Below, in pieces: positions 35,343 to 44,009 of a stretch of DNA of 64,000 nucleotides; within the stretch, counting starts at the first letter, position 1, and each line of letters opens with the position of its first letter. A program made the translations under genes and the position numbers. Source of the stretch: JAAYYM01 sp964483155 (GTDB lineage Bacteria > Bacillota > Clostridia > Lachnospirales > Lachnospiraceae); NCBI GenBank assembly GCA_964483155.1, contig CAZAAC010000008.1, positions 8,154 to 72,153 on the forward strand, given 5' to 3'. A model generated the notes under the pieces. The model ran no database searches. It worked only from the letters and a program-made list of their open reading frames with translations, and was not told the DNA's origin.

Positions 35343-37098
35343 AATCAAGTTCCTCCTTGCTAAGCTGTGACATTGCAATCTCTTTATATACTTCACAGGA
35401 TTTTAGTAGTTCTTTATGAGTTCCGATTCCCACCACATTGCCTTCATCTAAAACAACAATCTTATCTGCATCCATAATCGTCCCAATTCTCTGCGCAACA
35501 ATTATGCTCGTAACGCCTGCTGTTTCTTGCTTCAAAACGCTTCTCAATATACGATCTGTTTTATAATCTAAGGCTGAAAAAGAATCATCAAAAATATAGA
35601 TTTCTGGCTTACGACAAATGGCACGCGCAATCGCAATACGCTGTTTTTGTCCCCCCGATACATTGGCACCGCCTTGTGATATTGAGGACTGATAGCGTTC
35701 CTCCATCTCTTCTACAAAATCTGTTGCCTGCGCAATCTGCACCGCTTTTTTTATTTCTGACTCAGAATAATCATTTTTTCCGTTGTCTCCATAGGCTATA
35801 TTAGAACTTACTGTTCCACGAAACAAAACTGCTTTTTGTGGAACATACCCGATTTTATTATTAAGTGATTGTTGAGAATATTCTTTGACATTCACACCAT
35901 CAACAAGAACTTCTCCCTCCGTAGCATCAAAGAAACGAGGAATCAAATTAATTAATGTACTTTTACCGCTTCCTGTGGAACCAATAAAAGCTATGGTCTG
36001 ACCTTTTGTAACAGTAAAGCTTACATCTCTGATTACATACTCTGCCGCATCTGGATACTTAAAGCAAACATTTCTAAAAGTAACTTCTCCCTTTATACCC
36101 TGTTTGCCGTCAGTTAGTATTCCATCCATTATGGTTGGTTTTGTATCTAAAACTTCATTCACACGTTTCGCTGAAACAGTTGCTCTTGGTAATAGGATGA
36201 ATAGCATAACAAGCATCATAAAAGCCATAATGATTTGCATTGCATAAGCTGAAAATACTACCATATTTGAGAATAATGTGAGTTGATCTACGCGTGCTGC
36301 TTCATTAATCAGATAAGCACCGATCCAGTAAATTGATAAGCTAAGACCACTCATTATTAGTGACATTGCTGGCATTAAGGCGGACATCGCACGACTGGTA
36401 AATAAATTTGTATTTGTAATATCTCTATTGGCTACTTCAAATTTTTCTTCCTGATAGTCTTCCGCATTATAAGCACGTACTACCCGAAGTCCCGTTAAAT
36501 TCTCTCTTGTCACACGATTTAAATTATCGGTAAGTATTTGCATTTTTTTGAATTGTGGTAGCACAAATGTCATAATAAATGAAATTATAATAATCATGAC
36601 AAAAACAGAAACGCCAGTCGCCAGCGTCCATTCAACTCCTTTTCCAGAAATCTTAATGATAGCCCATATAGCTAAAATCGGCGCCTTAACTATCATCTGC
36701 AGACCCATAGTTACCAGCATCTGTATCTGCGTAATATCATTGGTGGAACGTGTTATGAGGCTCGATGTTGAGAAAGAATTGATCTCTTCCATTGAGAAAG
36801 ACTGCACCTTGGAAAACAACATACTCCGAAGCCTTTGAGAAAAGGATGCTGCAATCCTTGCGGCGAAAAAGCTAACCGTGATTGCACTGGCCAGACTCCC
36901 TAGTGCACATAATAACATTTTTCCACCTGCTAACCATATTTCCGACATACTACTATCGGGCGTCTGCACCAACATGGTTATCTTCGACATATAATCTGGC
37001 AATTTCAAATCAAGCCAAACCTGTATCACGATGAACACAAGACTGATCAAAGCCTGTATCCATTCTCCTCTTTTAAAGTACTTAAATATCCTTATCAT
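35335..37098 (-). CDS. ABC exporter half-transporter A (heterodimeric multidrug-type)
   Basis: The 587-residue product has a six-helix membrane domain (about 10-310) followed by an ATPase domain. It has Walker A GSTGSGKST, signature VSGGQKQRIAIARAI, and Walker B IYIFDDSFSALD, where the catalytic Glu is replaced by Asp (DD rather than DE). The H-loop reads VAQRIGT, with Gln where most transporters have His. These losses mark it as the half with the degenerate ATP site of a heterodimer, as in BmrC/LmrC and TM287. The ATG at 37098 has AGGTG 5 nt upstream and overlaps the marR end by 17 nt. Confidence 0.93.
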   Translation of the reverse strand: MIRIFKYFKRGEWIQALISLVFIVIQVWLDLKLPDYMSKITMLVQTPDSSMSEIWLAGGKMLLCALGSLASAITVSFFAARIAASFSQRLRSMLFSKVQSFSMEEINSFSTSSLITRSTNDITQIQMLVTMGLQMIVKAPILAIWAIIKISGKGVEWTLATGVSVFVMIIIISFIMTFVLPQFKKMQILTDNLNRVTRENLTGLRVVRAYNAEDYQEEKFEVANRDITNTNLFTSRAMSALMPAMSLIMSGLSLSIYWIGAYLINEAARVDQLTLFSNMVVFSAYAMQIIMAFMMLVMLFILLPRATVSAKRVNEVLDTKPTIMDGILTDGKQGIKGEVTFRNVCFKYPDAAEYVIRDVSFTVTKGQTIAFIGSTGSGKSTLINLIPRFFDATEGEVLVDGVNVKEYSQQSLNNKIGYVPQKAVLFRGTVSSNIAYGDNGKNDYSESEIKKAVQIAQATDFVEEMEERYQSSISQGGANVSGGQKQRIAIARAICRKPEIYIFDDSFSALDYKTDRILRSVLKQETAGVTSIIVAQRIGTIMDADKIVVLDEGNVVGIGTHKELLKSCEVYKEIAMSQLSKEELDYE

Positions 37099-37525
37099 TC
37101 TGACACCTATTCTCCTTATTCTGTGCAAGTCTCCCTATAATACGTACATATTCCTGTGCATCCTGCTCTCCAAGACTCTCCAACATATGAGTAACATCAC
37201 CAAGGACCTTTGTGTGTTGTTTCTCTGTCTCTTCTTTTCCTTTTGCCGTTAGTGTGACCAATACTCTTCTTCTATCATTTTTATCAACTTGACGAGAAAT
37301 CAGATTCTTCTTTTCCAAAGTTCGTAGTGTTGCTGCAATTCGTGCAGAACTAATCTCCATCTGACTACTTATTTCGCTTGGAAGAACATCACCTTTTCGC
37401 ATATATATATACTCTAAAACAAATGGTTCTCCGCATATAGACTTATTCATTTCCTGGTGCTTTTTTCCCTTATGAAGCATAAACATATTCTGCATTAGTC
37501 TCATCGCCAGTTCTGTGTAATCCAT
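37082..37525 (-). CDS. MarR-family transcriptional regulator
   Basis: The 147-residue product has the winged-helix pattern of MarR: VLEYIYMRKGDVLPSEISSQMEISSARIAATLRTLEKKNLISRQVDKNDRRRVLVTLTAKG, where DRRR is the wing. The ATG at 37525 has AGGAGG upstream; a longer reading of 23 codons is not domain-like and would start within the promoter. It heads the exporter operon and probably represses it, releasing on binding of a drug or phenolic ligand, as is usual for MarR next to such transporters. Confidence 0.92.
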   Translation of the reverse strand: MDYTELAMRLMQNMFMLHKGKKHQEMNKSICGEPFVLEYIYMRKGDVLPSEISSQMEISSARIAATLRTLEKKNLISRQVDKNDRRRVLVTLTAKGKEETEKQHTKVLGDVTHMLESLGEQDAQEYVRIIGRLAQNKENRCQNDKDI

Positions 37526-37551
37526 ATAGATACCTCCTAAATCATTCATAT

Positions 37552-37594
37552 CTAACACTGTTAGTAAATTACCACTATTCCATGCATTCGTCAA
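37552..37594 (-). promoter_or_regulatory. marR promoter with operator palindrome
   Basis: On the minus strand, TTGACG (37589-37594), a 17-nt spacer and TAATTT (37566-37571). CTAACACTGTTAG at 37552-37564 is a perfect palindrome (6-bp arms, 1-nt centre) placed just after the -10 box, a natural site for autorepression. The -35 box overlaps the TGA that would end a restored cheW. Confidence 0.7.
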
Positions 37595-38038
37595 GCAAGT
37601 AAAAGTTTTACGTCATTATTTACTTTTCCAATACCTTTAATATATGTATTTGAAAAACCTGTATTGATTGAGGGGGGGGGGGACAATATTTTCTTCGGAA
37701 ATATTTGTGACCTCCGCGACACTATCTACAATTAATCCAACAGAATTGTCTAATATATCGATAACGATGATACATGTACGCTCGTTGTATTCTAAAAAAG
37801 GCTTTTTAAAGCGTAAGCGAATGTCCATAACTGGAATTATTTTCCCTCTTAGGTTAATGATGCCACGTAGATATGTTGGCAGCTCTGGTACTTCAGTAAT
37901 TGGTAGAATACCAATAATTTCCGTCACAAATTCTATCCCTATACCATAAAACTCATCCCCTAAAATGAAGGTTAAGAACTTGCCTTTTTGCGTATCCTCT
38001 TCTTCTTCTAAATACTCTTCCATTTTTATTTTTGCCAT
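37591..38038 (-). pseudogene. cheW: cheW, frameshifted at an 11-base homopolymer
   Basis: CheW couples chemoreceptors to CheA. The first 119 residues are typical: FLTFILGDEFYGIGIEFVTEII, LRGIINLRGKIIPVMDIR and ERTCIIVIDI. After NIVPPP, a run of 11 C (G at 37672-37682 on the plus strand) shifts the frame, giving a short unrelated tail that stops at 37637. One C fewer gives the expected CheW ending, with IKGIGKVNNDVKLLL, and a 148-residue protein that stops at 37591. AAGGAG precedes the ATG. It lies 30 nt after cheA. The run may be a phase-variation tract or an assembly error. Confidence 0.9.
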
Positions 38039-38068
38039 TCTTTCTCCTTTCTGCTAGAATTTAGCTTC

Positions 38069-40153
38069 TTATTTTGTTCTTGACTGCGTCAAACCTACAA
38101 TATCTATAATCAAACTAATACTACCATCTCCTAAAAGTGTGCAACCCGACAAACTCTGTATGTTCCTTGTTTGTTTAATATAGTGTGGGAGCGATTTTAC
38201 GACAACCTGTTGTTGCCCGATAAGTTCATCCGCAAATAAACAGATCATCCTTGCATCCTGTTCCACCATTATAAGAACGCCCTCATGAAATTCTTTCACA
38301 GTTTTCTTTACATCAAAGTATTTGTGCAGTCTAAGTACTGAATGACAATTACCACGTACCATAATCATCTCATTGCCATCAGGGTCGACAAAACACTCAC
38401 CTGCTTTGGGCCGAAATGACTGTTTAATCGTTGTAATTGGAATTGTGTAACATGAGTCTCCTACCTTCACATTCATACCGTCTATAATTGCCAGCGTCAG
38501 GGGGATTTTCATCGTCATGCAAGTACCTTCTCCAAATGTCGAATCGACTAAAATAGTCCCGCCTACAAGTTGCAGATTTTTAGAAACAACATCCATACCA
38601 ACACCGCGTCCAGAAAATTCCGTGATATTTTCATTGGTTGAAAATCCTGGCAATAGAATCAGATTATATATCTCACGATCAGTAAGAACTGTTGTTTCAT
38701 CCACTAACCCCGCTTTTATGGCCTTTGCTAAAATACGTTCTTTATCAAGTCCTTTGCCATCATCCCTCACAATTACAAGAACATCACTCCCTGCATTCTT
38801 TGCTTCAAGCGTTACCGTTCCTATCCTGTCTTTCCCTTTCTTAATACGTTCATCATTTTCTTCTATCCCGTGGTCTACCGCGTTGCGAATCAAATGCATC
38901 AGTGGATCTGCTATATGCTCAATAATATTCTTATCTACTTCCGTTTCTTCGCCAATAAGTTGAAGTTCTACTTAGCGCCCAAGTTTTTTACACATGTCTC
39001 GCATAATGCGTTGCATTTTCATAAATGTCGTTGAAAGAGGTACCATACGAATTGACATGACTGTATCTTGAATTTCTGATGTGATCTTATGTAAAAGTCT
39101 TGCTGCCTTTGTAAAATTCTCTAATTCCAGCTCTACTATATCTGGATTTTGTGTTACCATTGCTTCTGAAATCACCATCTCTCCAACCAGATCCATAAGC
39201 TTATCCAGTTTATCAACATTGACGCTAATAACACTTTGAGGCCCGCTGCTTATTATTTCTTTATTATTTTGCTCTTTATTATTAGTTTCATATGAGCCTT
39301 TTTTTTCCATCACCTGCGGCATCTTAATCTCTTTTTCTTCAAGAATAGAGCCTTCATTTTTTTCTAATTTTAAAAAAGTCTCTTCATCTGGTATTTCTTC
39401 CAATTTCAATTCCTTCAAAAAAATGGTTTCTTCTAAAAAGCTTTTTATTTTTTCATAACTTAGATTTGTTCTTATATATATTTTAAAACCATTTTCTTTT
39501 ATGAATTCAGAATCACTATCGCTTCCCGAGCCTACTTCTGGGATAGAAAAAAGTTCTTCTGCCAAATCTGTTAAATTATGTATGATGGTATAAGCACGAA
39601 TGCTCTCCATTTCACATCCTTCTTCAAAATATACAACTGCTTTGAAAAAATTTTTAGCATCATATGTAATTTTCTTTTCTGGAGCAATATAATATTTTTG
39701 CTGTTTATTTGATTCCTCTACTTTAATCGTTTGTCCTGATGGATTCTCAGACTTAAGATACAGCATGAATTCCTTAATTTTTTCAATTAATACGCTAGCA
39801 TCACCATCCGCACCATCCCCACCTTTGATTTTTGCCAATTCAACTTTTATAAAGTCTACACCTTCAAACACTATGTCAGACAATAATGAGTAATCAACTA
39901 GTGTAGGCTTTGCCTCTCTCAAAAAATAAAAAACATCTTCCATGCTATGAGCAAGTGCCGCAATATCGTTATACAGCATCATCGCAGATGAACCCTTGAT
40001 CGTATGCATGAAGCGAAAAATTTCATTTATGGAATCCTCTGCATAAAAGCCTTCTTTTTCACTTGCAAGGACAGCTAGTTCAAGCTGTTCAATCATTTGG
40101 GTTGTCTCAAATAAATACATTTCTAACATTGGTTCATTCACAAATTGTGACAC
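38069..40153 (-). pseudogene. cheA: cheA, interrupted by an in-frame stop
   Basis: CheA is the chemotaxis histidine kinase. Read through, the frame holds 694 residues plus one internal TAA (38972-38974). The first part has the Hpt domain (phospho-His50 in RFMHTIKGSS), a weakly conserved spacer with a P2-like region, and the dimer helix near 310 (VDKLDKLMDLVGEMVIS). The stop falls after MCKKLGR, where CheA proteins continue into VELQLIGEETEVDK. The rest, still in the same frame, has the ATPase N-box LMHLIRNAVDHG, the GVGMDVV and GKGLD motifs, and a CheW-like domain (GDSCYTIPITTI). Start GTG at 40153 with GGGGGAAGG. Truncated at the stop, no ATP binding would be possible. Confidence 0.92.
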
Positions 40154-40186
40154 TGGCCTTCCCCCTTTTCACTGGTCCTTTTACGC

Positions 40187-40549
40187 TTACTCACCAACTA
40201 CTTTTTTAATGGTATAAATTATCTGTTCTTCTTTAAACGGCTTTACAATAAACGATGCAGCACCATTCACAATCGCTTCTCTTACTAACATTTCCTGCCC
40301 CATTGCAGAGATCATAACTACTTTTGCATTAGAATCAAATTGACGAATTTCTTTTAGTGCTTCTATTCCTGTCATTTCGGGCATCGTAATATCCATTGTA
40401 ACTACATCCGGTTTAAGTACCTTGTATTTTTCAAAAGCAACCTTTCCATTTTCAGCTTCTCCAACGATTTCAAAGTCATTATGCTCCAAAACAGTTTTAA
40501 TTGTTAATCTCATAAATGCAGCATCGTCTACAATCAATACTCTTTTCAT
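40187..40549 (-). CDS. cheY: chemotaxis response regulator
   Basis: A 120-residue single-domain receiver. It has the acidic pocket VDDAAF, the phospho-acceptor Asp in TMDITMPEMTG, the Thr/Ser position ISAMG, and Lys in VKPF, all intact. It begins the cheY-cheA-cheW series on the minus strand; no cheB, cheR, cheC, cheD, receptor or flagellar gene is in the window. GGAG lies 10 nt before the ATG. With the kinase and adaptor broken as written, it would have no local partner. Confidence 0.93.
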   Translation of the reverse strand: MKRVLIVDDAAFMRLTIKTVLEHNDFEIVGEAENGKVAFEKYKVLKPDVVTMDITMPEMTGIEALKEIRQFDSNAKVVMISAMGQEMLVREAIVNGAASFIVKPFKEEQIIYTIKKVVGE

Positions 40550-41000
40550 TTGCTCTTGTCTCCTTTAGCCATACAATATTTTTTGAAATCACCTTTGAAA
40601 TATTAAGTTCTTGCAATTCCCCATATTCCCTTTAATCCTTTGTCATATTTTACTTTTTCTTTTTGTTTTTTATTAATTAATTGTTTTTGTTTGAATTATC
40701 TGTCAATTTGAGGGTCAAAAAAACATGGAATAATTTGAAGTATTCAACAAAAATCCCATGTACACTGTGTACATTTAAATTAGTTTACAAATAGTTCTAA
40801 TTTAAGAATTATCTGTCAACTATTTGAATATTTTAACATATATGTATCTATCTATCTTACAATCACTTTTCTGTAAATCATTGTATTTAAATTGTATTTC
40901 CTCTCTCTGCTCAAATATATAGTCAACTAGCTAATCAAAAAAATTATCTTACCGCCAATCATTACTAAGAAATCCTTTACATTGCTTCTCTTCTTATCTA
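40550..41000. promoter_or_regulatory. 451-nt AT-rich gap upstream of cheY, with palindrome and direct repeats
   Basis: No gene is visible. ATGTACACTGTGTACAT at 40758-40774 is a perfect 17-nt palindrome. GAATTATCTGTCAA occurs twice on the plus strand (40693-40706 and 40806-40819); read on the minus strand, each contains TTGACA and could be a -35 box for cheY, but the matching -10 boxes are poor. A sigma-D type promoter for cheY is not obvious. Confidence 0.5.
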
Positions 41001-41492
41001 TTATAATCTATATATGGAATCAAACAGTCTCTTTCCAGCTTCTGTTCTAAACACTTTGTTTCTTACACTTATAATTGCTGTCTTCTCCATACTATCTTCC
41101 CACGCATTAACCAAGAAATCTGCTTCCACCAATATCTGATAATCTATTTGCGCAATCGTATGATAGGTATGATGATGTGCAATTAACCAACATATCCTCT
41201 CAATGGTCTCGTTTTCAATTTCCAACCCCTCTAACAGTATTTTTGCCTCATTTGGTCCCTCCATTTGCTGATAGTATCCAGAAGCGCTATTATGCTTTTT
41301 TTCACTTATCTTTATGCCAATATCATGCGTGATAGCTGCCATCTCAAGTATTTCCTGTGTCTTTTCATCCAAGCCTTCCAGTTCCCCAATCGTTTTAGCA
41401 AATCCATATACTTTTAGCAAATGATTAATCCTTTTGACATCACCCTCAAAATATCGCACCATCCCTTCCATTACCTGTGTACTCCTATTCAC
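41001..41492 (-). CDS. HD-domain phosphohydrolase
   Basis: A 163-residue HD-domain protein. The pattern KRINHLLKVYGFAKTIGELEGL, then AAITHDIGI for the HD dyad, CWLIAHHHTYHT and LVEADFLVN places the expected His and Asp metal ligands. Most such proteins act on nucleotides or related phosphates, but the substrate is unknown. The start may be GTG at 41492 (GGAGG 8 nt upstream) or ATG at 41471 (AGGAG 10 nt upstream). It stands alone, with the long cheY leader on one side and 198 nt on the other. Confidence 0.88.
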   Translation of the reverse strand: MNRSTQVMEGMVRYFEGDVKRINHLLKVYGFAKTIGELEGLDEKTQEILEMAAITHDIGIKISEKKHNSASGYYQQMEGPNEAKILLEGLEIENETIERICWLIAHHHTYHTIAQIDYQILVEADFLVNAWEDSMEKTAIISVRNKVFRTEAGKRLFDSIYRL

Positions 41493-41629
41493 ATTATCGC
41501 CCTCCTATACTGATCTCATATGTTATGTATTATCTATTATCTGCATATTCTTTTCAATATCTTTTTTAAGCTTGCATAACACAATCTTTCTTGATTCATG
41601 GGAAATTCAGAAATCTTTCTCGTAAGTCG

Positions 41630-41658
41630 AAAAATGCTGGACATTGCCCAGCATTTTT
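41630..41658. terminator. terminator of the EF-G-like gene
   Basis: AAAAATGCTGG pairs with CCAGCATTTTT around a short loop, with runs of A and T. It lies just after the EF-G-like stop, at the far side of the gap before the HD gene. Confidence 0.9.
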
Positions 41659-41690
41659 CACTATACTATTATCAATTCAATTTCTCAACC

Positions 41691-43784
41691 TTATGATTCT
41701 ACACCGTCTTCAAGCTTTGAAGCTCTTGCAACAATTTCTTTTTCCTGAATATCTGAAGGTGCCTGTTCATAACGTACAAACGCATATTCATAATTCCCGC
41801 GTCCACCTGTCATAGAGCGAAGATCTGTGCAATATCCATGTAAGCCCGTCATTGGAATATCTGCCTCAACAATCTGTTTCCCATTGCCAACAGGCGTCAT
41901 TCCTAGTACACGGCCACGACGTTTATTCAGATCACCCATGACATCACCAGTAAAGTTATCAGGAACAGTAACCTTTATTAAGGCGATTGGTTCTAAAAGA
42001 ATCGGTCCCGCTTCTAAAAATCCTTTTTTAAACGCCTGAATTGTAGCCATTTTAAATGCTTGCTCCGAAGAATCTACAGGGTGATAAGAGCCATCATAAA
42101 GAATTGCCTTAACACCAACTACCGGATATGCTGCAAGTGGACCTTTAATGACTGATTCCGCCAATCCCTTTTCGACAGCAGGGAAATAGTTTTTCGGAAC
42201 TGCGCCGCCGACTACCACTTGCTCAAACTCAAATGCTTTATCCATTGTCCCGAGTGGCTCAAATCTCATCTTAACATGACCGTATTGTCCATGACCTCCT
42301 GATTGCTTCTTATACTTAGACTCCACATCAGAGTTTTTCTTTATCGTTTCTCTAAATGCCACTTTGGGTTCTGTTAATTCAATCTCCACTTTATAAACAT
42401 TATGAAGTTTACTTGCCACAACCTCCAAATGCTGATCACCCATACCATAAAGTAATGTTTGTCGATTTTCACCATCATTGACATTTTTAAGCGTTAAATC
42501 TTCAATTATCATTTTCTGCAAAGCACCTGATATTTTATCGATATCTGCTTTGTTCTTCGCCTTGTACCGCATACATGTATAAGGCTTACTGATTTCAGTC
42601 ATGCCATATTTAATTGGATTAGCCTTTGTCGATAAAGTATCTCCTGTTCTGGCAGCTGTAAGTTTTGGAATTGCCCCCAAATCACCCGCATGAATTTCTT
42701 TAACCTCTATTGGTTTATTACCCTGTAATATAAAGAGTTTAGATATTTTTTCTTCAGTATCCTTATCCTGATTATATAACACATCATCTGATTTAAGAAC
42801 GCCCGAGCAAACCTTAACCAGCGAATATTTTCCAATAAAAGGATCAACAATTGTCTTCCAGATATATGCTGACTTTGGTTTTGCAAAATCATAATTTGCT
42901 TGGAATATCTCATTTGTTTTTAAATTAAGACCTGCCATTTCCCTCATGTCAGGACTTGGGAAATACTTAATAATATCATCCATTAAAGTAAACATACCCT
43001 GACACAATATACTTGATCCCATGGAAACGGGTACAATATTACACTCTGAAATACTAACACGTAATGCAGATCGAATCTCCGCCTCCGAAAAAGTTTCTCC
43101 ACCAAAATACCGCTCCATAAAATCTTCACTTGTCTCAGCAACGGCCTCCATCAAAGTGTCACGGCATATCTGAAGATTAGGCTCTGAATAATCAGGGATA
43201 TCACATTGCACGACCTGACCTTTATCTGTCCATCTGTTTGCTGTTTCACTAACCACATTTACATATCCCACAAATTTCTCGTTTTCTCGTATTGGCAAAT
43301 GGAAAGGTGCTATCTTTTTTCCGTACCTAGCTGTTAAATCTTCTACCACCTGACGATAACTAGCATTATCTACATCCATATCTGTAACAAAAAATATTCT
43401 CGGTAATTTATATTTTTCGCATAAATCCCATGCCTTCTCTGTTCCTACTTCAATTCCAGCCTTACCTGATACTACTATAATAGCGCCTGCTGCTGCTCCA
43501 ACTGCTTCTTCTGCCTCACCTACAAAATCAAAATATCCTGGTGTATCCAGCACATTGATTTTTGTGTCTTCCCATTCGATTGGAATGATCGATGTGCCAA
43601 TAGAAAACTGTCGTTTTTGCTCTTCTTTATCATAATCACTGATTGTATTCCCGTCTGTAATTTTACCCATACGGTTTGTTATCCCTGAAAGATAAGCCAT
43701 CGCTTCTACCAAACTAGTCTTGCCGGCACTCCCGTGACCTAAAAGCACCACATTACGAATCTTGTCAGTTGTGTAAACATTCAT
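41691..43784 (-). CDS. EF-G paralogue (translational GTPase)
   Basis: The 697-residue product has the EF-G plan: a GTPase domain with P-loop GHGSAGKT at residues 16-23 and DTPGYFDF, domain II, then domains III-V with SGGHGQYGHVKMRFEP and LNKRRGRVLGM. It is a paralogue rather than the main EF-G. The effector loop RGITI reads RQFSI, and the base-recognition motif NKMD reads TDMD, losing the Asn and Lys that hold guanine. The ATG at 43784 has GGAGG 8 nt upstream. Such EF-G-like proteins occur widely in Clostridia beside the true fusA; the role is not settled, and GTP specificity may be changed. Confidence 0.88.
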   Translation of the reverse strand: MNVYTTDKIRNVVLLGHGSAGKTSLVEAMAYLSGITNRMGKITDGNTISDYDKEEQKRQFSIGTSIIPIEWEDTKINVLDTPGYFDFVGEAEEAVGAAAGAIIVVSGKAGIEVGTEKAWDLCEKYKLPRIFFVTDMDVDNASYRQVVEDLTARYGKKIAPFHLPIRENEKFVGYVNVVSETANRWTDKGQVVQCDIPDYSEPNLQICRDTLMEAVAETSEDFMERYFGGETFSEAEIRSALRVSISECNIVPVSMGSSILCQGMFTLMDDIIKYFPSPDMREMAGLNLKTNEIFQANYDFAKPKSAYIWKTIVDPFIGKYSLVKVCSGVLKSDDVLYNQDKDTEEKISKLFILQGNKPIEVKEIHAGDLGAIPKLTAARTGDTLSTKANPIKYGMTEISKPYTCMRYKAKNKADIDKISGALQKMIIEDLTLKNVNDGENRQTLLYGMGDQHLEVVASKLHNVYKVEIELTEPKVAFRETIKKNSDVESKYKKQSGGHGQYGHVKMRFEPLGTMDKAFEFEQVVVGGAVPKNYFPAVEKGLAESVIKGPLAAYPVVGVKAILYDGSYHPVDSSEQAFKMATIQAFKKGFLEAGPILLEPIALIKVTVPDNFTGDVMGDLNKRRGRVLGMTPVGNGKQIVEADIPMTGLHGYCTDLRSMTGGRGNYEYAFVRYEQAPSDIQEKEIVARASKLEDGVES

Positions 43785-43946
43785 ATTTAAGTCCTCCAAT
43801 ACATTTAGTGTTATTTACTCAGAAAATTAATGAGCCCATGTGAATATTGTAATAAAAATATAGCTAAATTGCAAGCGCTATTATACAATATCAACAATTA
43901 AAAATATTCTTCGCTTTAAAGTGTTAAACTTCGACGTGGTGAAGTG

Positions 43947-43975
43947 TTGACATTTAAATAAGATAACGCTAAAAT
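43947..43975 (+). promoter_or_regulatory. promoter of aroF-tyrA-aroA
   Basis: TTGACA at 43947-43952, a 17-nt spacer and TAAAAT at 43970-43975. AAGTGTT occurs twice, about 24 nt apart, around the -35 box. No tyrosine T-box or long leader separates it from aroF. Confidence 0.85.
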
Positions 43976-44009
43976 GAACTTATGACAAATTTAGAAAGGT
44001 GCATCTGCT

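Noticed and set aside
33510..37098. A bacteriocin or peptide exporter with a peptide gene nearby
   Set aside because: No N-terminal peptidase domain and no precursor-like small gene was seen; MarR control fits multidrug export better.
38517..38963. 148-codon plus-strand frame inside cheA
   Set aside because: It lies opposite the conserved ATPase domain, lacks a ribosome site and looks like no known protein.
38972..38974. Programmed stop readthrough or special amino acid in cheA
   Set aside because: The stop is TAA, which is not used for selenocysteine or pyrrolysine, and no recoding element is evident.
40550..41000. A hidden small gene in the long gap before cheY
   Set aside because: The frames are short and AT-rich without a ribosome site; only palindromic and repeated sequence is visible.
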